Positions 6,156 through 13,537 of a DNA stretch of 14,847 nucleotides are shown piece after piece (position 1 is the stretch's first letter; every line of letters begins with the position of its first letter). A program made the translations under genes and the position numbers. Source of the DNA: M3007 sp033762055 (GTDB lineage: Bacteria; Bacteroidota; Bacteroidia; Chitinophagales; Saprospiraceae); the NCBI GenBank assembly GCA_033762055.1, contig JANRLZ010000088.1, positions 1 through 14,847 on the forward strand, given 5' to 3'. The notes beneath the pieces were generated by a model. That model was not told where the DNA came from, searched no databases, and saw only the letters and a list, made by a program, of their open reading frames with translations.

Positions 6156-7196
6156 TTAATTGGCGGCAGGCACCTCGCCGGGCGCGGCTTTTTCGCCCTC
6201 CTGCTCGGCTTTACGACGCTCGCGGCGGGCGCGTTCTTCAGCATCCAGCTTGTCATACGCCTTGATGATCTCTTTTACCAGGCGGTGGCGTACCACATCT
6301 TCCGCCGTCAGGTGGATGGTGGCAATACCATCCACTCCGGCCAGAATATCAATGGCTTGACGCAGCCCGCTTTTCTGGTGATGCGGCAGGTCAATCTGGC
6401 TCAAGTCGCCGGTGATGATGCACTTGGCCGAAGGCCCCAGGCGTGTCAAAAACATTTTGATTTGCAAAGGGGTGGCGTTTTGTGCTTCGTCGAGAATGAT
6501 AAAAGCGTTGTCGAGCGTCCGACCCCGCATAAATGCCAGGGGGGCAATCTCGATGACGCGGTTTTCCATAAAAAAATTGAGTTTTTCCATGGGCAACATA
6601 TCATCCAGCGCGTCGTACAGCGGGCGCAGGTAAGGGTCTACTTTTTCCTTCAGGTCGCCGGGCAGAAATCCCAGGTTTTCGCCGGCTTCGACCGCCGGGC
6701 GGGTCAGCACGATTTTTTTGACCAATTTGTTTTTCAGGGCGCGCACCGCCAACGCTACCGCCGTGTAGGTTTTACCCGTACCGGCAGGCCCCAAGGCAAA
6801 CAGGATGTCGTTGGTGTCGCACACCTCGATCATGTGTTTCTGGTTGCGGGTTTTGGCCTTGATGGGGCGGCCTTCCCGACCATATAGAATAACATTGCCG
6901 CCCGAGCCGTCGCCGTTGACCGGGATACGCACTTCGAACGGATTTTCGCCGCCGAGCAGGTCTTCCACGGTTTGGACAGGTAATTCGCGGTGTTCACGCA
7001 GGTAGCGGGCCATCATTTCAAATTTGGATTTGGCCGCCTGTGCGTCTTTCTTTTCGCCGGTGATTTTCAGGCTGTTACCACGCGAGGTAATGGTGGCATC
7101 CGGATAGGCTTTGCGCAAAAGATTTAACTTTGCGTTGTTTTCGCCAAAAAGTTCGAGTGGGTCAATGCCCTCGATGGTGAGAATGATTTCGCTCAA
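6156..7196 (-). CDS. phoH: PhoH-family ATPase
   Basis: This 346-residue protein is a cytoplasmic P-loop ATPase of the PhoH/YbeZ type, a family associated with RNA metabolism and ribosome maturation or stress. Visible motifs are an N-terminal KH-like part (about 1-65), Walker A GPAGTGKT (136-143), TRPAVEAGENLGFLPGD (165-181), Walker B FIILDEAQN (232-240), and TGDLSQIDLP (262-271). The highly charged tail (about 318-346) is lineage-specific. The start codon is TTG: an in-frame TAA lies seven codons upstream, no ATG intervenes, and GAGG sits about 9 nt before the TTG, giving an N-terminus (SEIILTIEG) like that of relatives. A ybeY neighbour, common in other bacteria, is absent here. Confidence 0.95.
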   Translation of the reverse strand: MSEIILTIEGIDPLELFGENNAKLNLLRKAYPDATITSRGNSLKITGEKKDAQAAKSKFEMMARYLREHRELPVQTVEDLLGGENPFEVRIPVNGDGSGGNVILYGREGRPIKAKTRNQKHMIEVCDTNDILFALGPAGTGKTYTAVALAVRALKNKLVKKIVLTRPAVEAGENLGFLPGDLKEKVDPYLRPLYDALDDMLPMEKLNFFMENRVIEIAPLAFMRGRTLDNAFIILDEAQNATPLQIKMFLTRLGPSAKCIITGDLSQIDLPHHQKSGLRQAIDILAGVDGIATIHLTAEDVVRHRLVKEIIKAYDKLDAEERARRERRKAEQEGEKAAPGEVPAAN

Positions 7197-7312
7197 ATTT
7201 TTACCCTCGGAGTTTTACAGCAGCGGGAGGTAGGCGGCGAAAACAGTAAAATTTACCTGTTATCGATCAAAACGCGCCTCCATGCTCGATTTGAATGAAT
7301 TATTACTGCCCA

Positions 7313-7320
7313 CAAAACTA
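7313..7320 (-). promoter_or_regulatory. candidate -7 element for phoH
   Basis: TAGTTTTG on the minus strand matches TAnnTTTG exactly. A T-rich stretch lies about 21 nt upstream, but TTTG itself is not seen. It would give phoH a leader of about 110 nt. It lies in the 222-bp divergent gap between phoH and the DUF62 gene, where I found nothing else. Confidence 0.33.
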
Positions 7321-7418
7321 AGGAATTGCCGGCAAAGTTTGAAAACAGAAATTTGTACCGGAGAGTTTCAAACGCCCCGTTAAATCAACGCACATTTATT
7401 CCCGATCCATCCAAACCC

Positions 7419-8189
7419 ATGCCATTTATCACCCTCACCACCGATTTCGGAACGCAGGATTTTTACGTAGGCGCACTCAAAGGCGCGCTGCTGCGATTAT
7501 CGCCTGACATCCGGCTGGTCGATATATCGCACGACATAGCACCCTTCGACATTGTACGCGGCGCTTTTGTATTGGCCAATGTGTGGCGCGAGTTTCCGGT
7601 CGGCAGCATACACCTGATCGGGGTAAATTGTGTGTATCAGCCGGAATTTCGTTTTGTGGCGGCCCGCCATGAAGGACATTTTTTTATCGCGCCCGACAAC
7701 GGGTTGCTTTCCCTCCTTTTTCCACACATCGAGCAGTCGGAACTGCGTACCCTGCCCGCCATTGCTTCCGAGCATTTTGCCGTAAAAAACGTATTCGCTC
7801 AAGCGGTTGCCCACCTCAGTGCCGGTCAAACCTTCGAGACCCTCGGCGAACACGCAGCGCCCCTGCTCGAACGTATCAGCATCCAGCCGGTGATTACGCC
7901 GACCCGTATCCGGGGTACCGTGATTCATGTGGATAATTTCGACAACGTCGTTGTCAATATCCGGCGCGAAGTGTTTGAACAAACGGCCAACGGGCGACCT
8001 TTTTCACTCTATTTCAAACGCAATGACCCCGTTACCCAACTATCCGGTAACTACTGCGATGTGGCTGTCGGTGAACCCCTCTGCCTGTTCAATACGGCCG
8101 GCTTCCTCGAAATTGCAGTCAACATGGGCCGCGCCGCCACGTTGTTCGGCTTAAAAGTGGAAGATGTGGTGGAAGTGGTTTTTGAATAG
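7419..8189 (+). CDS. DUF62 / SAM hydroxide adenosyltransferase-like protein
   Basis: The protein has 256 residues from the ATG at 7419, the usual family length. An upstream TTG at 7326 would add 31 unconserved residues. The family (DUF62, related to fluorinase and chlorinase) cleaves S-adenosylmethionine to adenosine and methionine with a water-derived nucleophile. Visible motifs are ITLTTDFGTQDFYVGALKG (4-22), VDISHDIAPFDI (34-45) and FIAPDNGLLSLL (89-100). In the C-terminal barrel are VIHVDNFDNVVVNI (about 169-182), where nucleotide contacts are expected, and FLEIAVNMGRAATLFGL. The stretch normally reading VDPGVG..R is GVNCVYQPEFRF here, so the known Asp-Arg-His catalytic set is not evident (see findings). 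The family call is firm, but activity is uncertain. The gene ends 18 bp from the convergent flavoprotein gene. Confidence 0.87.
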   Translation: MPFITLTTDFGTQDFYVGALKGALLRLSPDIRLVDISHDIAPFDIVRGAFVLANVWREFPVGSIHLIGVNCVYQPEFRFVAARHEGHFFIAPDNGLLSLLFPHIEQSELRTLPAIASEHFAVKNVFAQAVAHLSAGQTFETLGEHAAPLLERISIQPVITPTRIRGTVIHVDNFDNVVVNIRREVFEQTANGRPFSLYFKRNDPVTQLSGNYCDVAVGEPLCLFNTAGFLEIAVNMGRAATLFGLKVEDVVEVVFE

Positions 8190-8207
8190 ACTTGTTGAGA
8201 CAGGGGC

Positions 8208-9428
8208 TTATTCACCCGCCATGGCTTTTCCGGCCAGCCAGCCGCCGGTCCAGGCTGCCTGAAAATTGAACCCGCCGGTGATGGCATCTATATCCAGCGC
8301 TTCGCCGGCTATGAATAAATGAGGGCAAATCCGACTCTCGAAAGTCTTGAAATTCAATTCCTTCAGCGAAACGCCGCCGGCTGTAACGAATTCTTCCTTG
8401 AAGGTGCTTTTTCCGGTAATTTGAAACGTGGCTGCGCATAATTGATCCTGCAACGCAACCATCATTTTTTTATCCAGGTCTGCCCAGCGTCGTTCCGTTG
8501 CAATGCCCGCAGCTTCCGTCAAACGTTGCCAAAGCCGGGCAGGCAGGCCAAAAAGTGGATGGGCCGATATCTGTTTCCTCCCTTGTTCCTGGCGATTTTT
8601 TTGCAAAAATTGCAGGACTTCCTCCCTGTTCACTTCCGGCAGAAAATTGATTTCCAGTGAAAACTTGTAGTCAATGGCCAATAAATCGCGGGCACCCCAG
8701 GCCGAAACCCGCAAAATAGCGGGGCCGCTTAGTCCCCAGTGCGTCACCAGCAAAGGGCCTTCCGCGCTCCAGGGGGTGCCGATTGCCCGCAATTTGACGC
8801 GGGAAACCGAAACACCCGCCAAATCGCGCAGTCGGGTATCCTTGGTATTAAACGTAAACAGCGATGGCGCCGGTGAAACAATCTGATGCCCCAAAGCTCG
8901 CAGCATTTCCCACACAGCCGGGTTGCTGCCGCTGGCGATCATAATTTTATCGAAAGAAAGATTTTTCGCAGGATGTTGAGGGAGTTGCAACTCCCATTCT
9001 CCGGAAGGCCGGCGGAATATTTTGTCTACCCGTGCACTGGTAAGCATCTGAACCCCTGCCCGATTTGCGGCACGTTGAAGGCAATCTACTATAGTCTGGG
9101 AATCATCGGTTTGCGGAAACATTCGTCCGTCGGACTCGGTTTTGAGTGCAACACCGCGCTGTTCGAACCATTCGATGGTCTGCGCCGGCCCAAACTGCAA
9201 AAAAGGCCCCAGCAATTCGCGGCTGCCGCGCGGGTAAAATTTTACCAGTTCGCGCGGATCAAAACAAGCATGGGTTACATTGCAGCGACCGCCGCCACTT
9301 ATGCGCACCTTTTCAAGCACATTTTTTCCGCGTTCAAACAAGGTAACCCGGCAATCCGGATTGGTTTCGGCACAGGTGATGGCGGCAAAAAAGCCGGCGG
9401 CGCCTCCGCCGACGATGGCAATGTTCAT
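8208..9428 (-). CDS. BaiN/RdsA-family FAD-dependent oxidoreductase (HI0933-like)
   Basis: This 406-residue cytoplasmic flavoprotein belongs to the HI0933/YhiN/BaiN group. The dinucleotide-binding GGGAAG is at 7-12 directly after the start (IAIVGGGAAGFFAA). The family signature ISGGGRCNVTHA is at 43-54. The insertion domain has LLVTHWGLSGPAILRVSA, and the C-terminus has EEFVTAGGVSLKELNF and FIAGEALDIDAITGGFNFQ, which close the FAD site. The physiological substrate is not settled for most members; bile-acid and reactive-species roles have been proposed for individual ones. The gene overlaps the hemA stop by ATGA (9425-9428), so it is translationally coupled to haem precursor synthesis. It converges on the DUF62 gene with no visible terminator in the 18-bp gap. 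Confidence 0.93.
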   Translation of the reverse strand: MNIAIVGGGAAGFFAAITCAETNPDCRVTLFERGKNVLEKVRISGGGRCNVTHACFDPRELVKFYPRGSRELLGPFLQFGPAQTIEWFEQRGVALKTESDGRMFPQTDDSQTIVDCLQRAANRAGVQMLTSARVDKIFRRPSGEWELQLPQHPAKNLSFDKIMIASGSNPAVWEMLRALGHQIVSPAPSLFTFNTKDTRLRDLAGVSVSRVKLRAIGTPWSAEGPLLVTHWGLSGPAILRVSAWGARDLLAIDYKFSLEINFLPEVNREEVLQFLQKNRQEQGRKQISAHPLFGLPARLWQRLTEAAGIATERRWADLDKKMMVALQDQLCAATFQITGKSTFKEEFVTAGGVSLKELNFKTFESRICPHLFIAGEALDIDAITGGFNFQAAWTGGWLAGKAMAGE

Positions 9429-10684
9429 GCCGGCAAAGATAGTGTCTGGCGTTTTTTAGCGCCCCGCAGCGCTACTGCTTTGGCGGCTTTTATCGGAATG
9501 GCCACACATTTTTTTTCCATGTAACCCAACATGCGTTGCACCAAATCCTGTGTAGCGGGGTCGAGGCGGGCAAATTCGTCGCCAAAAACCGTATGCAGCG
9601 CGCGTTCTTTTACTGCTTTGACTTCTGCCGGAATATGAGCCAAAGAACGTTCTACCTGTCGCTCGTGCCAGCGGTCTCGGAATGCGTAAACGCGATCCTG
9701 AATCAAGGATTCAGCACGGGTTCGTTCTTTTTCACGGTAAGCGAGGTTTTGGTGCGCGGTTTCTTTAAGGCTTTCAATTTCAATGTATTGCATCGGAAAC
9801 TGCAACACCGTTTGGCGTGCCACATTGTGTGGTATGGATAAATCTACCACCACTTTTGGCCCGGTCTCGCCGACGAGTAATTGCTCAAAAAGAGCGGGAG
9901 TAATGAGGGCATGGGTAGCGCCGGTACAAACGATCAGTGCGTCGAAGCCTTCCGAGAAATAGGGTAACTCATCCAATGGAAAAGCCCGCCAGCCGTTGGC
10001 ATCGGCAATCTGACGGGCTTTTTCAAATGTACGGTTGAAAATGGTTACGTTTTTAAACGCGGCTTTGACAAGGAATTTGGCAAACAAGGCATTCGTGTCG
10101 CCGGCGCCTACCATCAAAATGCGCGCATCGGGACGCAAGGCGTTTTTTTGCATTTCACCAAACGCCAGCGCCACTACCGACAGCGCCCGGCGACCAATGC
10201 CGGTATGCGTGTACACTTCTTTAGCGGTTTCGATGGTAAATTCCAGCAGCAAACGAAGATGATCGCCCGTGAGGTTCCAGGCGCGGTTTTGCTCATACGC
10301 CTGGCGAATTTGACGGATGATTTCCCGCTCGCCTACCACTAAACTGTCCATCGAAGCGGCGACTTCCAGCAGGTGGCCAACGGCGTCGGCGCCATGAAGA
10401 ATGCGCATTTGTTGAGCCGTTTTTTTCAGGATTTCGGCCGGCAATTCCGGCCGCAGTGTTTCAAGATAGCGGATAGGCGTGCGTTCATCGAGCGGTTCCT
10501 GCGAATAAAAAACGCAGGTGACTCGGTTGCAGGTGGCAAGATAAAACAACTCTTCCCAGCCCAATTCGGATTTTAAATGCTGCAAGGCCTCCGATATGCA
10601 TTCTGCGGGCGCAATAGCGTTGGCTAATGAGTCAAGCGAAGCGTCACGGTGTGTTAGCGTTAGGATGTGATAACCGTCGAGCAT
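9425..10684 (-). CDS. hemA: glutamyl-tRNA reductase
   Basis: The enzyme reduces glutamyl-tRNA(Glu) with NADPH to glutamate-1-semialdehyde, the first committed step of C5 haem synthesis, in the cytoplasm. From the ATG at 10684 it has 419 residues. An ATG at 10741 would add 19 residues with no family counterpart, and the candidate promoter would leave it only a few leader bases, so I prefer 10684. Visible motifs are YHILTLTHRDASL (5-17, the N-terminal substrate region in its Bacteroidota form), YLATCNRVTCVFY (48-60, with C52 the catalytic cysteine), SLVVGEREIIRQIRQAY (114-130), MVGAGDTN (191-198, NADPH-binding), and VVVDLSIPHNV. The C-terminal helices serve dimerisation. It is the first gene of a two-gene unit with the flavoprotein. 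No other hem gene is in the window. Confidence 0.95.
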   Translation of the reverse strand: MLDGYHILTLTHRDASLDSLANAIAPAECISEALQHLKSELGWEELFYLATCNRVTCVFYSQEPLDERTPIRYLETLRPELPAEILKKTAQQMRILHGADAVGHLLEVAASMDSLVVGEREIIRQIRQAYEQNRAWNLTGDHLRLLLEFTIETAKEVYTHTGIGRRALSVVALAFGEMQKNALRPDARILMVGAGDTNALFAKFLVKAAFKNVTIFNRTFEKARQIADANGWRAFPLDELPYFSEGFDALIVCTGATHALITPALFEQLLVGETGPKVVVDLSIPHNVARQTVLQFPMQYIEIESLKETAHQNLAYREKERTRAESLIQDRVYAFRDRWHERQVERSLAHIPAEVKAVKERALHTVFGDEFARLDPATQDLVQRMLGYMEKKCVAIPIKAAKAVALRGAKKRQTLSLPA

Positions 10685-10752
10685 GAATTGAGTCCGGTGT
10701 AAACTGAAGACAGAAATAAAATCTGTCGCGATAAATGTCATTTATGATACGG

Positions 10753-10760
10753 CAAAAGTA
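10753..10760 (-). promoter_or_regulatory. candidate -7 element for hemA
   Basis: TACTTTTG on the minus strand matches TAnnTTTG exactly, 69 nt before the preferred hemA start at 10684. No TTTG is found at the usual distance upstream. It supports the shorter HemA start, because transcription would begin near 10746. Confidence 0.33.
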
Positions 10761-10919
10761 CCTTGAGGGTTTTCCGTTGAGTGTCACGCCTTTGTAAAGC
10801 GCTTTTGACCAAAGAAATTTGGAAAACATCTACATAAGACCTCCTGCAATCAGTTGTAATGTCAGCGGGTGAATGGGAATTCAGCGCACCAGCGTAGTTT
10901 TACACTTTAAATCAGCACC

Positions 10920-12197
10920 ATGCGCATCCTTCAACTCCTGATTTTCATTGGTTTATTTACAAAAAACCTGCCATCTCAAACGACCTATCTCCATTGTGGT
11001 CGTGTTTTGCCCATGAAAGGGGATGTTATTGAGCAGGCGACGATCGTGGTGGAAAGCAACCGGATTGCTCGGATAGAGCGCGGTTATCTGACGCCGCCAA
11101 CCGGCGCAGAAGCCGTGGATTTAACAGATAAAACGGTGTTGCCAGGGCTCATCGACTGTCATGTGCACATCGAATGGGAGCAAAGCAGAAGCTCGTACAA
11201 CGAACGTTATGTACTCAACGCGCCCGATATCGCCTATCGGGCTGCCGTGTATGCGCGTCGTACGCTTGAGATTGGATTCACCACAGTGCGCGACCTCGGT
11301 GGCACGGGCGTCAACATCGCTTTGCGCAATGCCATCAACAACGGATGGGCAGTGGGGCCGCGTATTGTTACAGCCGGTCGTTCGCTCAGCATTACCGGCG
11401 GGCACGGCGATGCGACCACCGGCGCCCGCTGGGATTTGTTTGATCCGCCGGGACCGGAAATGGGAATTTCAGATGGACCCGACGAATGCCGGGCCGCTGT
11501 GCGCGAGCAAATCAAACTTGGCGCCGACTGCATCAAAGTATGCGCCACAGGGGGCGTTTTGTCGCTGGCGCGCGACGGGCGGTTGCCGCATTACGCACAG
11601 GATGAATTGAATGTAATTGTGCAAACAGCCGCCGATTTGGGGGTGGTAGTAGCCGCACACGCGCACGGCGACGAGGGTATGCGCCGGGCCGTTGAGGCCG
11701 GGGTGGTGAGCATTGAACATGGTACTTTCATGAGCGAAAGCACCATGGAAGCGATGGTTCGGAAAGGTACTTACCTCATTCCGACACTGACAGCCGGTCA
11801 GGCGGTAAGCGACAGTGCTTTATATGCCAAAGGGTTTTTCCCGGAAGTCGTGCGCAAAAAGGCCATTGAAATTTGTCCACAACTCAAGGCAACTGCCGGC
11901 AAAGCCTATCAAAAAGGGGTAAAAATTGCTTTTGGCACCGATTCCGGCGTCTCTCCACATGGAAAAAACAACCTGGAATTTGCGTTGATGGCGGAAGCGG
12001 GCATGAAAAATATGGATATTTTGCGTTCGGCCACGATCGAAGCGGCTACATTGTTACGGATGAATGACCGGATTGGCAGCCTCGAGGCGGGTAAACTGGC
12101 TGATATTGTCGCAGTAGAAGGCAACCCGGTAGAGGATATTCGTGCCATGACCCGCGTCGTGTTTGTGATGAAGGACGGAAAAGTTTTTAAAAACTGA
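10920..12197 (+). CDS. secreted metal-dependent amidohydrolase (imidazolonepropionase/prolidase-like)
   Basis: The protein has 425 residues. A signal peptide-like start (MRILQLLIFIGLFTKNLPSQ, about 1-20) suggests export. The amidohydrolase-superfamily TIM barrel is complete in ligands: DCHVH (H81 and H83), a likely carboxylated lysine K206 in DCIKVCATGG, H247 and H249 in AAHAHG, H267 in IEHGT, and D341 in FGTDSG. The composite beta sandwich is formed by the N-terminal strands and the C-terminal IGSLEAGKLADIVAVEGNP. This pattern, with ITGGHGD at 158-164, fits the binuclear-zinc Xaa-Pro dipeptidase/imidazolonepropionase-like group, which probably cleaves peptide or amide bonds in the periplasm. 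The exact substrate cannot be read off. rfbB follows 55 bp downstream and may share the transcript, although no functional link is obvious. Confidence 0.9.
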   Translation: MRILQLLIFIGLFTKNLPSQTTYLHCGRVLPMKGDVIEQATIVVESNRIARIERGYLTPPTGAEAVDLTDKTVLPGLIDCHVHIEWEQSRSSYNERYVLNAPDIAYRAAVYARRTLEIGFTTVRDLGGTGVNIALRNAINNGWAVGPRIVTAGRSLSITGGHGDATTGARWDLFDPPGPEMGISDGPDECRAAVREQIKLGADCIKVCATGGVLSLARDGRLPHYAQDELNVIVQTAADLGVVVAAHAHGDEGMRRAVEAGVVSIEHGTFMSESTMEAMVRKGTYLIPTLTAGQAVSDSALYAKGFFPEVVRKKAIEICPQLKATAGKAYQKGVKIAFGTDSGVSPHGKNNLEFALMAEAGMKNMDILRSATIEAATLLRMNDRIGSLEAGKLADIVAVEGNPVEDIRAMTRVVFVMKDGKVFKN

Positions 12198-12252
12198 AAA
12201 AAGACCATTCCCATCTGAAAAACAAGGCACTCAACAACGAATTTTTATCAAT

Positions 12253-13302
12253 ATGACAAAAGCAAAAACGCTTCTCATTACCGGAGGAGCCGGTTTTATC
12301 GGTTCGCATGTGGTGCGGCACTTTGTGCAACATTACCCAACCTATCAAATAGTCAATCTTGACGCGCTTACCTATGCCGGCAATCTTGAAAATCTGCTTG
12401 ATGTAGAACACGCATCGAATTACGCGTTTGAAAAATGCGATATCCGGGATGCGGCATGCGTAAAGGAAATTTTTGAAAAATACCGTCCGGAAGGCATCAT
12501 CCACCTTGCCGCAGAAAGCCACGTGGATCGTTCTATTTCCAATCCCATCGCATTTGTTGAAACCAATGTATTGGGTACGGTCAACCTGCTCAACGCCGCT
12601 CGCAATTTGTGGGGAAATGCCCTGCAAGACAAACGTTTTTATCACGTCAGCACCGACGAGGTGTATGGCTCTCTGGGGGAAGAAGGTTTTTTTACGGAAG
12701 AAACGCGCTACGATCCGCGTTCGCCTTATTCGGCATCAAAAGCAGCGAGCGATCATTTTGTCAGGGCTTATTTTCATACGTATGATTTACCGGTGGTGTT
12801 GTCCAATTGCAGCAACAACTACGGCCCCAATCATTTTCCGGAAAAACTGATCCCGTTGATGCTCAAAAATATTCGGGAAGAAAAACCGCTTCCGGTGTAT
12901 GGCGATGGACTTTACACCCGCGACTGGCTGTGGGTAAAGGATCATGCCTCGGCAATTGACCGTATTTTTCATCAGGGGCGAAACGGAGAAACGTACAATA
13001 TCGGCGGCAACAACGAATGGAAAAACATTGACCTTGTGCGTACGCTTTGTGATATCATGGACGAATTGCTGGGCCGTGAAAAAGGCGCTTCCCGGCAGTT
13101 GATTACATTTGTTAAAGATCGCCCCGGCCATGATCGGCGGTATGCCATAGACGCTTCCAAATTGAAAAACGAGTTGGGGTGGCAACCTTCCATCCGGGCA
13201 GAAGAAGGATTCAGACAAACGGCAAAATGGTACCTGGAAAATGAAGAATGGCTGCTGCGCGTGAGTTCGGGTGAGTACCACGCCTATCACGAACAGGCAT
13301 AA
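12253..13302 (+). CDS. rfbB: dTDP-glucose 4,6-dehydratase
   Basis: The enzyme converts dTDP-glucose to dTDP-4-keto-6-deoxyglucose with tightly bound NAD+, the second step of dTDP-rhamnose synthesis and of other deoxysugar routes, in the cytoplasm. The 349 residues match the family length. Visible motifs are GGAGFIGSHVV (11-21, NAD-binding), NLDALTYAGNLENL (35-48), HLAAESHVDRSI (84-95), VSTDEVYG (132-139, with the T134-D135-E136 catalytic set), SPYSASKAASDH (157-168, with Y159 and K163), NCSNNYGPNHFPEKLIP (185-201), and a C-terminal SGEYHAYHEQ. The specific RfbB signatures separate it from GalE-type epimerases. No rfbA, rfbC or rfbD adjoins it, which is unusual. The stop runs directly into the A-tract of the tRNA terminator hairpin. 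Confidence 0.95.
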   Translation: MTKAKTLLITGGAGFIGSHVVRHFVQHYPTYQIVNLDALTYAGNLENLLDVEHASNYAFEKCDIRDAACVKEIFEKYRPEGIIHLAAESHVDRSISNPIAFVETNVLGTVNLLNAARNLWGNALQDKRFYHVSTDEVYGSLGEEGFFTEETRYDPRSPYSASKAASDHFVRAYFHTYDLPVVLSNCSNNYGPNHFPEKLIPLMLKNIREEKPLPVYGDGLYTRDWLWVKDHASAIDRIFHQGRNGETYNIGGNNEWKNIDLVRTLCDIMDELLGREKGASRQLITFVKDRPGHDRRYAIDASKLKNELGWQPSIRAEEGFRQTAKWYLENEEWLLRVSSGEYHAYHEQA

Positions 13303-13328
13303 AAAAAGCCTTCCCGTGGGAAGGCTTT
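13301..13328 (-). terminator. intrinsic terminator of tRNA-Val
   Basis: On the minus strand an 11-bp perfect stem (13328-13318 with 13315-13305, AAAGCCTTCCC against GGGAAGGCTTT) with a 2-nt loop is followed by a run of T residues (the complement of A13301-A13307). It lies directly 3' of the tRNA. The stem also lies just past the rfbB stop and could end plus-strand transcripts, although no U-tract follows on that side. Confidence 0.85.
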
Positions 13329-13329
13329 G

Positions 13330-13404
13330 TGGGCGCAGAAGGATTCGAACCTCCGACCCTCTGCTTGTAAGGCAGATGCTCTGAACCGACTGAGCTATGC
13401 GCCC
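13330..13404 (-). tRNA. tRNA-Val (anticodon UAC)
   Basis: The minus strand folds as a complete 75-nt cloverleaf. The acceptor stem is GGGCGCA with TGCGCCC, the D stem GCTC with GAGC, the anticodon stem TCTGC with GCAGA around loop CTTACAA, and the T stem GGAGG with CCTTC (one G-U) around TTCGAAT. The discriminator is A. The anticodon TAC reads GUA valine codons. The 3' CCA is not encoded (CAA follows), so it must be added enzymatically. The gene stands alone between rfbB and the TolC-family gene with its own promoter and terminator. Confidence 0.96.
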
Positions 13405-13420
13405 TTTGCAAAAGCGGCTG

Positions 13421-13452
13421 CAAATGTCCGACGTCGTTTTTATAAAACCAAA
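13421..13452 (-). promoter_or_regulatory. candidate promoter of tRNA-Val
   Basis: Reading the minus strand, TTTG (13452 to 13449) is followed after 20 nt by GACATTTG (13428 to 13421), seven of eight matches to the Bacteroidota -7 word TAnnTTTG. Transcription would start about 10 nt before the tRNA 5' end, which is a sensible distance. Confidence 0.5.
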
Positions 13453-13537
13453 CACTTTTTTAAAAAAAATTAAACTGACCCGTCTGAATGCTGTTTGCTT
13501 CGACAAACAACTAAGTTTACTGGGTACTATATTCTGC

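Noticed and set aside
6090..6887. A 265-codon plus-strand frame
   Set aside because: It is antisense to PhoH, starts inside the terminator hairpin and has no recognisable features.
7326..7418. N-terminal extension of the DUF62-like protein from a TTG
   Set aside because: The extra 31 residues have no family counterpart, while the ATG at 7419 directly precedes the conserved ITLTTDFG strand.
10685..10741. N-terminal extension of HemA from the ATG at 10741
   Set aside because: These 19 residues lie before the family-conserved start, and the candidate promoter would leave almost no leader. I cannot fully exclude it.
13494..13519. TTTG (13494-13497) and TAAGTTTA (13512-13519) as a promoter of the TolC-family gene
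   Set aside because: The spacing of 14 nt is too short for the Bacteroidota -33/-7 pair, and the -7 word has a mismatch at its last base.
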